A DNA stretch of 64,000 nucleotides, taken from the NCBI GenBank assembly GCA_005503215.1, contig SCNS01000016.1:50754-114753 (forward strand), written 5' to 3'. Positions within the stretch are counted from its first letter, which is position 1. The number at the start of each line of letters is the position of its first letter. This DNA comes from Sphingomonadaceae bacterium 3R27C6 (GTDB lineage: Bacteria > Pseudomonadota > Alphaproteobacteria > Sphingomonadales > Sphingomonadaceae). The position numbers and the translations under genes were made by a program. Below the pieces are notes generated by a model, which was not told the origin of the DNA, did no database searches, and worked only from the letters and a program-made list of their open reading frames with translations. Below are positions 8,567 to 16,907 of this stretch, piece after piece.

Positions 8567-9382
8567 TCACAAAGAGAAGCCCTCGCCGAGATAGAGGCGA
8601 CGCACCTCGGGGTCGGCGACGAGCTCTTCGGGGGAGCCGGCAAGCAGCACCTTGCCGTCGTAGATGATGCAGGCGCGGTCGACGAGGTCGAGCGTTTCGC
8701 GCACATTATGGTCGGTGATCAGCACGCCGATGCCGCGCGTCTTGAGGTCCACGACCAGATCGCGAATATCGCTGATCGACAAGGGATCGATGCCAGCAAA
8801 GGGTTCGTCGAGCAGCATGATCGACGGGTTGGCGGCGAGCGCGCGCGCGATTTCGGCGCGGCGCCGTTCGCCGCCCGAGAGCGCCATCGCCGCCGAATCG
8901 CGGAGCCGCGTGAGGCCGAATTCGTCGAGCAATTCTTCCATCCGCCGCTCGCGCGCGATCTTGTCGGGCTCGCTGAGTTCGAGCACCGCGCCGATATTCT
9001 GCTCGACCGTCATGCCGCGAAAGATCGAGGTTTCCTGCGGCAGATAGCCAAGACCGAGGATCGCGCGGCGATACATCGGCAGCGCGGTGATGTCGGCACC
9101 GTCGAGCATGATGCGCCCGGCGTCGGGCTTCACCAGCCCCATGATCGAATAGAAGCAGGTCGTCTTGCCCGCACCGTTCGGACCGAGCAGGCCGACGACT
9201 TCGCCCTTGCCAACCGACAACGACACATCCGACAGCACGACGCGCTTGTCATAGCTTTTGGCGATCGAGATGACCGCGAGCCCGTTGCCCGCGGCGGCAT
9301 CCTCGCGGACATGCGCCTTGTGCTCGGTGACGCCATGATCGTCCTCGGTCAGCGTGCCAGCGATGGATTCGTCGTCGGTCAT
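8567..9382 (-). CDS. lptB: LPS export ABC transporter ATP-binding protein LptB
   Basis: A 271-residue cytoplasmic ATPase that powers extraction of lipopolysaccharide from the inner membrane by LptB2FGC. Walker A is GPNGAGKTT (residues 67-75), the Q-loop is in YLPQETSIFRG, the signature is LSGGERRR, Walker B is IMLLDEPFAGID and the H-loop is in LITDHNVRE. About 33 extra residues, acidic and probably disordered, precede the fold. Typical LptB is about 240 residues, so a later start is possible but no better in-frame ATG is seen. The usual upstream lptC-lptA genes are absent here. The gene has a 102-bp leader of its own. Confidence 0.95.
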   Translation of the reverse strand: MTDDESIAGTLTEDDHGVTEHKAHVREDAAAGNGLAVISIAKSYDKRVVLSDVSLSVGKGEVVGLLGPNGAGKTTCFYSIMGLVKPDAGRIMLDGADITALPMYRRAILGLGYLPQETSIFRGMTVEQNIGAVLELSEPDKIARERRMEELLDEFGLTRLRDSAAMALSGGERRRAEIARALAANPSIMLLDEPFAGIDPLSISDIRDLVVDLKTRGIGVLITDHNVRETLDLVDRACIIYDGKVLLAGSPEELVADPEVRRLYLGEGFSL

Positions 9383-9484
9383 AGGTCGGTCGGTTCCGTT
9401 TCTAGCCCCCGAGCGGCGTTACCCCAGCGACGCGGCGAACGTCAATCTGGCAAGATTTTTGCAGGGTCACAGAGGCGGCGGCGC

Positions 9485-10867
9485 TTAATGCGCCGCCTGC
9501 GGCCCGCGCACGATCCCCGACAAAGCGAGTTGCTCGTCGATCGCCGCGAGCAGCCGCGCCAGTGCCGCCTCGTCCTTCGCTTCGGCGCGCGCGACGAGCA
9601 CGTCCTGCGTGTTCGACGCACGCAGCAGCCACCAGCCATCGTCGGTGAGCACGCGCGCACCATCGGTGCGGTCGACCTGCGCCCCCGATTCCGCGAGCCG
9701 ATCGAGGACTTCATCCACAATGGCGAATTTACGGCTCTCGTCGACCTGGAAGCGCATTTCGGGGGTGTTCACCATCGGCGCCATGCTGCCGCGGAGTTCA
9801 GTCACGCTCTGCCCGAGCTTCGTCGCCGCCTCGATCAGCCGCACCGCGGCATAGGGCGCGTCGTCATAACCATAATAGCGATCGGCGAAGAAGATATGCC
9901 CGCTCATCTCGCCCGCCAGCGGGCTGCCGGTTTCCTTCATCTTTGCCTTGATCAGGCTGTGGCCGGTCTTCCACATCAGCGGCTTGCCGCCGAGCTCGGC
10001 GACGCGGTCGAACAAGGCCTGGCTCGCCTTCACGTCGGCGATGACGGTCGCGCCGGGCAGGTCCTTCAGCACCGCCGCGGCATAGATTTGCAGCAGCTGG
10101 TCACCCCAGATCACGCGGCCTTCGCCGTCGATCGCGCCGATGCGGTCGCCGTCTCCATCGAAAGCGACGCCGAAGTCGAGGCTCTTCTCCGCGACGAGCT
10201 TGCGCAGATCGGCGAGATTCTTCTCTTCGGTGGGATCGGGATGGTGGTTCGGAAAATGGCCGTCGATGTCGGTAAACAGCAGGTGGTGCTCGCCCGGAAG
10301 GCGCGCGGTGAGTTTCTCGATGACGGTGCCCGCGGCGCCGTTGCCGGCGTCCCAGCCGATGCGGAAGGCGCCGCCGGCGAAACCCTCGACCAGCCGGTCG
10401 ACATAGGCGTCGACGATATCGATGCTTTGCGACGTGCCTTCGCCCGCCTCCCAGTCGCCCGCGGCGGCCATTTTGCCGATGCCGAGGATATCGGCGCCGT
10501 AGAAGGGACGCCCCTGCATCACAAATTTGAAGCCATTATAGTCGGGGGGATTGTGGCTGCCGGTTATCTGTATGCCGCCCTCCACATCCTCGGTTGACGC
10601 GGCATAATAGAGCATCGGCGTCGGCCCGAGCCCGACGTTGAGCGCGTCGGCGCCCGCATCGTTGATCCCGGCAATCAGCGCATCGGCGAGCATCGGCGAC
10701 GACAGGCGGCCGTCATAGCCGACGGCAATGCGCTTGCCGCCCGCGCGGCGGACCAGCGTCGCGAAGCTGCGACCGATGGCGTAGGCGTCCTTGTCCGACA
10801 GCGTGTCGCCAACGACCCCGCGGATGTCATATTCGCGCAGCATCGTCGGGTGGAAATTGTGCGTCAT
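9485..10867 (-). CDS. Phosphomannomutase/phosphoglucomutase
   Basis: A 460-residue alpha-D-phosphohexomutase that interconverts hexose 1- and 6-phosphates, providing GDP-mannose and UDP-glucose precursors for LPS and exopolysaccharide. The phosphoserine loop is TGSHNP with Ser104, the metal loop is DGDGDR, the sugar-binding loop is EMSGHIFF and the C-terminal domain carries the phosphate-binding RASNT. The pattern [13 protein letters not shown] is that of the AlgC/PgmG group, which uses both glucose and mannose substrates. It lies upstream of lptB but is separated by about 100 bp, so it may be independently transcribed. Confidence 0.93.
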   Translation of the reverse strand: MTHNFHPTMLREYDIRGVVGDTLSDKDAYAIGRSFATLVRRAGGKRIAVGYDGRLSSPMLADALIAGINDAGADALNVGLGPTPMLYYAASTEDVEGGIQITGSHNPPDYNGFKFVMQGRPFYGADILGIGKMAAAGDWEAGEGTSQSIDIVDAYVDRLVEGFAGGAFRIGWDAGNGAAGTVIEKLTARLPGEHHLLFTDIDGHFPNHHPDPTEEKNLADLRKLVAEKSLDFGVAFDGDGDRIGAIDGEGRVIWGDQLLQIYAAAVLKDLPGATVIADVKASQALFDRVAELGGKPLMWKTGHSLIKAKMKETGSPLAGEMSGHIFFADRYYGYDDAPYAAVRLIEAATKLGQSVTELRGSMAPMVNTPEMRFQVDESRKFAIVDEVLDRLAESGAQVDRTDGARVLTDDGWWLLRASNTQDVLVARAEAKDEAALARLLAAIDEQLALSGIVRGPQAAH

Positions 10868-10911
10868 CTTTGATCCTCTTGGGGAGAGAAAGGGTCAGGG
10901 TCCGTACTCAA

Positions 10912-11733
10912 TTAGGCGGCGGCGAACAGATCCCCGTCCGGATGCAGTCTTTCGCGCACCGGCAGGTTCAGTCCACCCATCGCCTCGCGGAGTTCCTGCC
11001 GCGCGACGACGTGGCCAATCCCCATGCCGCCAAGGTGCGCCTTGTCGAGCAGGGTGAGGCCAGCCGGGAAAAGCTCGCGATAGATGACGCGCTCGCCGAG
11101 TCCCGGGATGACGCGGAACCCGACGCGCCGCGACAACTGGGTCAGCGCCTCGCCGACGCGGCGCATATTGTGCGCGTCGACGTGCTGGAGGCGGTTGCGC
11201 AGAATGATCCAGTCCATCGTCCGCCCGTCGGTCTTCGCGCGCGTCTTGCGCGCGTCCCAGATCAGTTCGGAATAGAAGCTGGGGCGGGTAACCTGAAAGG
11301 TTTCGGGATCAACCTGTCCGATCAGGTCGAAGTCGATGAAACTGTCGTTGATCGGGGTGACGAGCGTATCGGCGCTGGTCGCGAGGTGGCGCGCAAAGAC
11401 GTCGTCGCGGCCCGGGGTGTCGGCGATCAGATAATCGACGTCTTCGCTCAGCGCCGCGACCTGATCGTCGAGTTCTTCGATGGTCGAGCCGGTGAACACC
11501 TCGAAGCGCGGGGTCGGCAGCGCGATCTCGCGGCGCTTCGCGGTATTCTCGCGATTTTCGAGATAGCGGTGGAAGGTGCGCTGGCGCGGGTCGAGATCGA
11601 TCCCCGCGACGCGCCAGCCCTGGCTCGCCAGCGCGACCGCGAAATGCACGGCGCACGTCGATTTGCCGGTCCCGCCTTTTTCATTGGCAAAGATGATGCG
11701 GTGCGGTGCGGGCTTCGTCGCTGAGGTCGTCAT
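10912..11733 (-). CDS. mipZ: Division-plane positioning ATPase MipZ
   Basis: A 273-residue ParA/MinD-like ATPase. The deviant Walker A is KGGTGKST (residues 19-26) and Walker A' and B regions are GIDLDPRQRT and YLIADTPGRDD. The blocks FYSELIWDARKTRAK and DWIILRNRLQHVDAHN are characteristic of MipZ rather than chromosomal ParA. In Caulobacter MipZ forms a bipolar gradient from ParB and blocks FtsZ assembly away from midcell. It is transcribed away from panC across an 86-bp divergent intergenic region. MipZ is an alphaproteobacterial marker. Confidence 0.95.
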   Translation of the reverse strand: MTTSATKPAPHRIIFANEKGGTGKSTCAVHFAVALASQGWRVAGIDLDPRQRTFHRYLENRENTAKRREIALPTPRFEVFTGSTIEELDDQVAALSEDVDYLIADTPGRDDVFARHLATSADTLVTPINDSFIDFDLIGQVDPETFQVTRPSFYSELIWDARKTRAKTDGRTMDWIILRNRLQHVDAHNMRRVGEALTQLSRRVGFRVIPGLGERVIYRELFPAGLTLLDKAHLGGMGIGHVVARQELREAMGGLNLPVRERLHPDGDLFAAA

Positions 11734-11819
11734 GGGGCGTTGCGATTTTCCTGTTTGCGCGGCATGGCGGCCGGCGCGCGAAGTGATATAGTCGCGCCAA
11801 TATCGGAGGGCGACCAGCC

Positions 11820-12662
11820 GTGCAAATCATCCGTGACATCGCGATGCTGCACCGTGCCGTTACGGCACTAAAGCAGGGAGGAAAGAGCGTCGCTCTGGTC
11901 CCGACGATGGGATCGCTGCACGATGGCCACCTCTCGCTGGTGCGCATGGCAAAGCGTGTCGCCGACCACGCGGTCGTGTCGATTTTCGTCAACCCGACGC
12001 AATTCGGCCCGAACGAGGATTTCGCCGCCTATCCGCGCGACGAGGCGCGCGATGCCGCGATGCTCGTCGAGGAAGGCACCAGCCTGCTCTGGGCGCCCGA
12101 TGTCAGCGTCATGTACCCCGACGGACACGCCACGCATATTGAGGTCGCCGAACTCGGCGCCGATTATTGCGGCGCGGCGCGCCCCGGCCATTTCGACGGC
12201 GTCGCGACCGTCGTCGCCAAATTGTTCAACCAGGTGCGGCCCGACGTCGCGATCTTCGGCGAAAAGGACTGGCAGCAGCTCGCGATCATCCGCCGCATGG
12301 CGCGCGATCTCGACTTCGGAATCGATATCATGGGCGCACCGATCGCGCGCGACGATGACGGCCTCGCGCTGTCGTCGCGCAACGCCTATCTCTCGCCCGA
12401 ACAGCGCACGGCGGCATCCATCTTTCCGCGTGCGCTGAACACCGCGGCGAAAGCGATCGCGGGCGGCGCCGATGTCGGCGAAGCGCTTGCCAGGGCCGAG
12501 ACGGTGATCGTCGGGGGCGGCTTCGACAGCGTCGACTATGTCGCGCTCGCCGATGCCGACAGCCTCGAGAGACTGGACGCTTTTCGGAAGCCCGCGCGGC
12601 TTCTGGCGGCGGCACGGATCGGAAAAACGCGGCTGATCGACAATCTTCCGGTCGGCGATTAA
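11820..12662 (+). CDS. panC: Pantothenate synthetase (GTG start)
   Basis: A 280-residue enzyme joining pantoate and beta-alanine with ATP to give pantothenate, the precursor of coenzyme A. The HIGH-type motif is GSLHDGHLSL after PTMG. The substrate block FVNPTQFGPNEDFAAYPR and the KMSKS-like LSSRNAYL are present. The start is GTG at 11820, since MQIIRDIAML aligns with family N termini and no ATG lies close upstream. It is divergent from mipZ. panB is not in this window. Confidence 0.96.
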   Translation: MQIIRDIAMLHRAVTALKQGGKSVALVPTMGSLHDGHLSLVRMAKRVADHAVVSIFVNPTQFGPNEDFAAYPRDEARDAAMLVEEGTSLLWAPDVSVMYPDGHATHIEVAELGADYCGAARPGHFDGVATVVAKLFNQVRPDVAIFGEKDWQQLAIIRRMARDLDFGIDIMGAPIARDDDGLALSSRNAYLSPEQRTAASIFPRALNTAAKAIAGGADVGEALARAETVIVGGGFDSVDYVALADADSLERLDAFRKPARLLAAARIGKTRLIDNLPVGD

Positions 12663-12723
12663 CGCTAAAACCCACCGGTTTCCGGGGACTTCGGACGATA
12701 TCCACAAAAAAGTGCCATCGCCG

Positions 12724-12740
12724 TTAACGCTTTGTTGACC
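12724..12740 (+). promoter_or_regulatory. CtrA-like box before the Sel1-repeat gene
   Basis: TTAA at 12724-12727, exactly seven bases, then TTGACC at 12735-12740. The CtrA consensus is TTAA-N7-TTAA(C), so there is one mismatch. It lies 60 bp before the ATG at 12800. Binding is inference. Confidence 0.4.
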
Positions 12741-12799
12741 ATAAACCGCAACTTTGGGGCCCGAGGTCTCCATGTGGGGTGGAGGCAAAGGGGGTTATC

Positions 12800-13114
12800 A
12801 TGGCGAATAGTCTGAAGTCTGCCCAATATCTGATTGAGAGCCGTCTGCTCGACGCCGCACGCGGCGACGCCAATGCCTATTTCGATCTCGGCATTGCCTT
12901 TTCGACCGGCACCGGCGGGGTCGATGTCGACCTGATCCAGGCGCATAAATGGTTCAACCTCGCCGCGCTTGGCGGCAATATCGAAGGCCAGCAATGCCGC
13001 GCCGACCTGTCGGACGAGATGAGCCGCGACGAAATCGCCGAAGCGCAGCGCCAGGCGCGCGCCTGGCTCGACGAGACGGCGCGCCGTCCCGCCGCGCGGC
13101 GCTTTGCGGCCTAG
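12800..13114 (+). CDS. Sel1-repeat family protein
   Basis: A 104-residue soluble protein. Residues about 20-60 carry one Sel1-type TPR-like repeat (AYFDLGIAFSTGTGG...QAHKWFNLAALGG), a fold used for protein-protein contacts. The ATG at 12800 is preferred over the GTG at 12779 because AAAGGGGG lies 7-8 bases before it. The C terminus is Arg/Ala-rich. The stop TAG shares bases with the stop of the convergent acyltransferase gene (CTAG, 13111-13114). A CtrA-like box upstream suggests cell-cycle control. Function is unknown. Confidence 0.8.
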   Translation: MANSLKSAQYLIESRLLDAARGDANAYFDLGIAFSTGTGGVDVDLIQAHKWFNLAALGGNIEGQQCRADLSDEMSRDEIAEAQRQARAWLDETARRPAARRFAA

Positions 13115-14262
13115 TCTCGACGCTTGAAGGGCGTCTGCCCTTCCAGCCATTCCATTTCGACTGCTTCCGCCTGCCGTTCCTGTTCGAGGTAATCGGCAAC
13201 CGCGCGGCGAAATCCTGGGTCGGCGATGAAATGCGCCGACCATGTCGCGACCGGGCCATAGCCGCGCGCGAGCTTGTGCCCGCCCTGCGCGCCCGCCTCG
13301 ACGCGGGCAAGGCCGCGCTCGATCGCAATGTCGATCGCGCGATAATAGCATAATTCAAAATGGAGATAGGGAATCTCGACGAGACAGCCCCAGTAGCGGC
13401 CGTAGAGCGTGTCGGCGCCGAGGAAGTGCAGCGCGCCGGCGACCGGCCGCTCATCGCCGTCATAGGCGATCAGCAGCATGATCTGATCCGCCATCGTCGC
13501 GCCCATCAGGTCGAACGCTTCGCGCGTCAGATAGGGATGTCCCCATTTGCGCGCGCCGGTGTCCTGATAGAAAAGCCACATCGCGTCCCAATGTTCGGGA
13601 TGGATCGCATCGCCCGTCAGCTCCTCGATTCGCAGCCCCTCGACCGCGCGTTGCCGCTCCTTGCGGAGCTGCTTGCGCTTCGCCGAATTCAGCGTGCCAA
13701 GGAAATCGTCGAAGTTGCGATAGCCCGCGTTCGCGAAATGGAACTGGATATCGCGGCGGACGAGCCAGCCCGCTTCCTCGAACAGCGGCATCTGCTCGGG
13801 CGCGACAAAGGTCGCGTGCGCCGACGACAGCCCGTTCTGCCGCACCACCGCCTCAGCGGCACGGAGCAGCAGCAGCGCGTCGCCCCGGTCCGTTGCCAGC
13901 AGGCGCGGCCCCGGCACGGGGGTGAAGGGCGCCGCGATCTGCAGCTTGGGATAATAATCGCCGCCCGCACGCGCCCATGCGTCGGCCCACGCATGGTCGA
14001 ACACATATTCGCCCTGGCTGTGCGATTTGAGGTACGCGGGCGCGGCGGCGACGAGCGCACCGCCGGCATCTTCGACGAGCAGCGGCGCCGCCTGCCAGCC
14101 GGTGCCCGCTCCAACGCTGCCCGATTGTTCGAGCAGCGACAGAAAGGCGTGGCCGACGAACGGATTGCCGCCGTCGTGAAGGCTGTCCCACGCCGCCGCG
14201 TCGATCGCCGCGACACCGGTGCCGAGCGATATCGTCCGTGCCGGCGGGTCCGCCTCGGCCAT
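13111..14262 (-). CDS. DUF482 / GNAT-fold acyltransferase
   Basis: A 383-residue member of the DUF482 (peptidogalycan-biosynthesis-like) family, related to the GNAT fold and to FemAB-type aminoacyl transferases. Characteristic segments are YLKSHSQGEYVFDHAWADA, YYPKLQIAAPFTPVPGPRLL and the C-terminal HKLARGYGPVATWSAHFI. Family members are widespread in alphaproteobacteria, and the natural substrate is not established. Three bases separate its start from the stop of the upstream RidA gene, so they are likely co-transcribed with the HAD and DUF3572 genes. The last bases overlap the convergent Sel1 gene stop. Confidence 0.88.
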   Translation of the reverse strand: MAEADPPARTISLGTGVAAIDAAAWDSLHDGGNPFVGHAFLSLLEQSGSVGAGTGWQAAPLLVEDAGGALVAAAPAYLKSHSQGEYVFDHAWADAWARAGGDYYPKLQIAAPFTPVPGPRLLATDRGDALLLLRAAEAVVRQNGLSSAHATFVAPEQMPLFEEAGWLVRRDIQFHFANAGYRNFDDFLGTLNSAKRKQLRKERQRAVEGLRIEELTGDAIHPEHWDAMWLFYQDTGARKWGHPYLTREAFDLMGATMADQIMLLIAYDGDERPVAGALHFLGADTLYGRYWGCLVEIPYLHFELCYYRAIDIAIERGLARVEAGAQGGHKLARGYGPVATWSAHFIADPGFRRAVADYLEQERQAEAVEMEWLEGQTPFKRRD

Positions 14263-14265
14263 GGC

Positions 14266-14730
14266 TTACGCCGGGCGCACCGCGACGATCACGTCGGCCT
14301 CGACCGCGGCGCCGAGCGGCAGCACCGCGACGCCGACCGCGGCGCGCGCGTGGCGGCCCGCTTCGCCGAACAAGGTCTCGAACAATTCCGACGCGCCATT
14401 GGCGACCTTTGCCTGATCGGTGAAGCCGGGGGTGCTGTTGACGAACACGCCGAGCTTGACGACGCGCTCGACGCGCGACCAGTCGCCGCCAAGCGCCTGC
14501 CCGATCTGCGCCACGAGCATCAGCGCGACGCGCTGCGCGGCATCCTGACCGCCCGCAACATCGACATCCTCGCCAAGGCGGCCGGTGACGACCTGCCCGT
14601 CGCGGAACGGCAGCTGGCCGCTGACATAGAGCAGGCCACCATGCTCGACGACGGGCACATAGGCGGCGACCGGCGCGGCGGGCTTGGGCAGTTCGAGGCC
14701 GAGTTCGGCGATTTTGGCGGCGATATCCAT
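14266..14730 (-). CDS. RidA family (YjgF/YER057c/UK114) protein
   Basis: A 154-residue protein of the longer RidA subgroup. RidA proteins hydrolyse reactive enamine/imine intermediates made by PLP enzymes. The N-terminal GLLYVSGQLPFRDG, the central VVKLGVFVNSTPGFTDQ and the C-terminal GRHARAAVGVAVLPLGAAVE match the family, and the Arg in ARAAVG is at the imine-binding position. It lies between the DUF482 acyltransferase and a HAD phosphatase, 15 bp from the latter, in one minus-strand unit. The precise substrate is unknown. Confidence 0.9.
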   Translation of the reverse strand: MDIAAKIAELGLELPKPAAPVAAYVPVVEHGGLLYVSGQLPFRDGQVVTGRLGEDVDVAGGQDAAQRVALMLVAQIGQALGGDWSRVERVVKLGVFVNSTPGFTDQAKVANGASELFETLFGEAGRHARAAVGVAVLPLGAAVEADVIVAVRPA

Positions 14731-14745
14731 GAGAGAGCTTCCTTG

Positions 14746-15387
14746 TTAGACCGGTTCGACAGCCGGGGCGGGGATGTTTTCGGCGAGGCGCGCCAGGATC
14801 CAGTCGCGCGCCGCCGTCCAGTCGTCGATGCGGGCGTGCGCATGCTTCGCGGGCGCGATCTTGTCCGCGATCGCGGGCTCGCCGACGAGGTGGAGCCGCC
14901 ACACATCGGGTGCTTCCTGCGCGACCGACATATGATGGCCGGCGAGGTCGTCGATGAACACCGCGACCGAAGGCTGATACTCCTCGATCAGGCGGCGCAC
15001 CGGTTCGCCCTTGCCGCCGCGGCTGCCGATCACCGGCGCGTGGAAATCGTGGAGCGCGAGCTGCTCAACGCGCGCCTGCTGATGCTCGGGGCCGACGTTG
15101 GTGAGCACGACGATATCGGCCTCGGCACCGATCGCCGCCATCGCCGCCAAGGCACCCGGAATCGGATATTGCCGCGTCATTTCCCGGCGGAAAAAGCCGT
15201 CGAGCAAGGGCCACACCTCGGCCGCCTCGAGCGGCGTGCCGCATTCCTTGCGCTTCAGCGCGTTCGCGAAGCTCGCATCCTCGATGCGGAAGATCACGCC
15301 ATGTTCGGCGTCGACCCATTCGGCGAAGGGCACGACCATGTGCATCAGCACCTCGTCGCAATCGGTGATGACGAGCGGGCGGTTCAT
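14746..15387 (-). CDS. HAD family hydrolase
   Basis: A 213-residue HAD-type phosphatase. Motif I reads VITDCDEVLMH with Asp9 and Asp11. Motif II is VVLTNVG, the Lys is in SRGGKGEPV and motif IV is VFIDDLAGHH. The start at 15387 is chosen because it places motif I at the N terminus and overlaps the upstream DUF3572 stop as ATGA. A longer in-frame extension would be Arg-rich and lies inside the upstream gene. It is probably a cytosolic phosphatase with unknown substrate. Confidence 0.88.
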   Translation of the reverse strand: MNRPLVITDCDEVLMHMVVPFAEWVDAEHGVIFRIEDASFANALKRKECGTPLEAAEVWPLLDGFFRREMTRQYPIPGALAAMAAIGAEADIVVLTNVGPEHQQARVEQLALHDFHAPVIGSRGGKGEPVRRLIEEYQPSVAVFIDDLAGHHMSVAQEAPDVWRLHLVGEPAIADKIAPAKHAHARIDDWTAARDWILARLAENIPAPAVEPV

Positions 15388-15647
15388 GCGGCGGTTCCTT
15401 CGAGTCTCTGGGCGGCGGCGGCGATGCTGGCGGGCGGCACCTGCAACGCTTCGGCGCACGCGACAAGGTCGTTTTCATGGCCCGTGAGGAACGACAGGAT
15501 CGCCGCAAGCGTCGCCTGCTCGCCGAGCGATGCGCGCAGTTCGTCGGGGGCGAGCCCGGTCAGGCCGAGCAGCCGTTCGGCACGCGGTTCGTCGCTCAAG
15601 ATCCAGCCGAGCGCCTGAAGCGCCAGCGCGGCATCGCCATCGTGCAA
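15384..15647 (-). CDS. DUF3572 family protein (TTG start)
   Basis: An 87-residue, mainly helical protein matching DUF3572, a small alphaproteobacterial family of unknown role (ALQALGWILSDEPRAERLLG, LTGLAPDELR). The only suitable start is TTG at 15647 with AGGGA eight bases upstream, since no in-frame ATG lies before the conserved N terminus. Its stop overlaps the HAD gene start (ATGA), so translation is coupled. It is the first gene of the minus-strand unit running to the DUF482 gene and is divergent from divK. Confidence 0.8.
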   Translation of the reverse strand: MHDGDAALALQALGWILSDEPRAERLLGLTGLAPDELRASLGEQATLAAILSFLTGHENDLVACAEALQVPPASIAAAAQRLEGTAA

Positions 15648-15724
15648 GTCGTGTGTCCCTAATTGTGTCGTGCCGCCGATTCGCCTAAACGGGCCGCGGA
15701 TGCAAGGTGGGGAACATAAGTAAC

Positions 15725-16087
15725 ATGGGCAAGACCATCCTGGTCGTCGAAGATAATGAGCTCAACCTTCGCCTCTTCTGCGACCTGCTCAACGCCCATG
15801 GCTATAGCGCGCATCCGGTGCGCGACGGACGCGACGCGCTGGCCAAGGCGCGCGAAGTGTCGCCCGACCTGATCATCATGGACATCCAGTTGCCGCATGT
15901 CAGCGGGCTCGACCTGATCGGCCAGATGAAGGCCGACCTGACCCTGCGCGCGGTGCCGATCATGGCGGTCACCGCCTATGCGGGGAAAGGCGACGAGGAA
16001 CAGATCAAGGCGGCGGGCGCCGAAGCCTATGTGTCCAAACCGATTTCGGTGATCAAATTCATCGAAAGCGTCGGGGCCTTCGCTTAG
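15725..16087 (+). CDS. divK: Single-domain response regulator DivK
   Basis: A 120-residue receiver domain with no output domain. The phospho-acceptor is Asp53 in IIMDIQLPHVSG, the acidic pocket is in VVEDNE, the switch Thr is in AVTAYAGKGDEE and the conserved Lys105 is in YVSKPIS. This is the DivK pattern, which in Caulobacter relays DivJ/PleC signals through DivL to the CckA-CtrA pathway. The ATG at 15725 is used; a GTG 18 bases upstream would add residues with no match. The usual pleD partner is not downstream here. Confidence 0.93.
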   Translation: MGKTILVVEDNELNLRLFCDLLNAHGYSAHPVRDGRDALAKAREVSPDLIIMDIQLPHVSGLDLIGQMKADLTLRAVPIMAVTAYAGKGDEEQIKAAGAEAYVSKPISVIKFIESVGAFA

Positions 16088-16182
16088 TTTTTGTGATCGC
16101 GCGGCCCCGATTGCGACGGGCCGCCCAAAATCATCGGCGAGTTGCTGGCCCGCGCGGCGACGGCACCGCCGGGTTCAGCCAC
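16084..16182 (-). CDS. Possible 32-aa small protein opposite the divK end
   Basis: A short minus-strand frame from GTG (16180-16182), with AAGGAAA eight bases before it, to TAA (16084-16086). The product is Gly/Ala/Ser/Pro-rich and ends GPRDHKN. Its stop overlaps the divK stop (TTAG), the same arrangement seen at three other convergent gene ends in the window. I know no homologue. It could equally be a chance frame that also holds a divK 3' stem. Confidence 0.25.
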   Translation of the reverse strand: MAEPGGAVAARASNSPMILGGPSQSGPRDHKN

Positions 16183-16239
16183 CGGCCAGCTTTCCTTTCC
16201 TAATCCTGATCGCGGGGGTTCAGGATGGAAGGACATAAG

Positions 16240-16584
16240 ATGTTTTTGATGAAGAGGCTGGCCTTGACGGCGTTGATCGGCGCGACGACGCTGGCCGCCA
16301 TGCCGACCGAAGCCGAGGCGCGCAGCCGCCACCATCGGCACGGGCATTACGATCGCGACCATGATCGCTGGCAGGATCGCCGCGAATATCGGCGCCACCG
16401 CGAAGGCCGATATTATCGGAACTGCCGCACCAGCGGCACGACGGGGCTGATCGTCGGCGGCGCGGCCGGCGCCTTGCTGGGCCGCGAAATCGATAGCCGC
16501 GGCGACCGCGCCACGGGCACGATCCTCGGTGCCGCGGGCGGCGCGCTGCTCGGCCGCGAGATCGACCGCAAGCGTCGCTGCTGA
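16240..16584 (+). CDS. Glycine-zipper 2TM domain protein, exported
   Basis: A 114-residue envelope protein of the rickettsial 17-kDa antigen / YmgG-like group. A signal peptide (MKRLALTALIGATTLAAMPTEAEA) is followed by a His/Arg/Asp-rich segment (residues about 35-65) and two glycine-zipper hairpins, GGAAGALLGREID and GAAGGALLGREID. Such proteins insert in or line the outer membrane. The ATG at 16240 is preferred because GGAAGGA lies six bases before it; an upstream ATG at 16225 lies before that Shine-Dalgarno. It is convergent with a 53-aa gene on the minus strand. Confidence 0.85.
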   Translation: MFLMKRLALTALIGATTLAAMPTEAEARSRHHRHGHYDRDHDRWQDRREYRRHREGRYYRNCRTSGTTGLIVGGAAGALLGREIDSRGDRATGTILGAAGGALLGREIDRKRRC

Positions 16585-16609
16585 CCGCTGCGGGGGAAGG
16601 AAGGGACCG

Positions 16610-16771
16610 TCAGGCGGCGCAGGCGCCGCGGGCGGTCCGTTCCGAAAGCCGCGGTGCGGCAGTGCGCAGCCACGGCGCCGAATAATGGATGGCGACGGCG
16701 GCCTCCGAGGCCGTGACGGCGGCGGTCCAGGCGCGGGCGATCCAGCGCGTTTCGGGGCTGTTACGGGTCAT
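16610..16771 (-). CDS. Small unrecognised protein, 53 aa
   Basis: A frame from ATG 16769-16771 to TGA 16610-16612, preceded by a perfect AAGGAG nine bases upstream of the start. The product begins MTRNSPETRWIARAWTAAV and continues with an Ala/Arg-rich amphipathic segment (WLRTAAPRLSERTARG). It has no signal peptide or clear TM segment, and I recognise no family. It is divergent from the Lrp/AsnC gene across 136 bp containing an inverted repeat, so the two may be co-regulated. The ribosome-binding site and gene-sized spacing are the main evidence. Confidence 0.6.
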   Translation of the reverse strand: MTRNSPETRWIARAWTAAVTASEAAVAIHYSAPWLRTAAPRLSERTARGACAA

Positions 16772-16862
16772 CTTATGTCTCCTTCACCCGGAACCGCGGA
16801 AGATGGGGAGGGGCGGTCCGGACGAATCCCATTTACCTCGGAAAATGCGGCAATCGGCGCCG

Positions 16863-16888
16863 AAATTGATCGTGCGGGCGACCAATTT
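16863..16888. promoter_or_regulatory. Inverted repeat, candidate Lrp/AsnC operator
   Basis: AAATTG (16863-16868) and CAATTT (16883-16888) are separated by 14 bases, and a second AT-rich palindrome ATTTATAAAT abuts the start of the regulator gene. AT-rich dyads in the promoter are usual for autoregulated Lrp-type genes. Binding is inference. Confidence 0.4.
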
Positions 16889-16907
16889 TCGCGCTATTTA
16901 TAAATTC

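Noticed and set aside
8708..10597. A 629-codon plus-strand open frame
   Set aside because: Antisense to lptB and the phosphohexomutase; it has Arg-rich composition and no motif.
11868..12788. A 306-codon minus-strand frame over panC
   Set aside because: It is antisense to a clear pantothenate synthetase and lacks any conserved motif.
13360..15618. A 752-codon plus-strand open frame
   Set aside because: It runs antisense to four recognisable genes (DUF482, RidA, HAD, DUF3572) and has no domain of its own.
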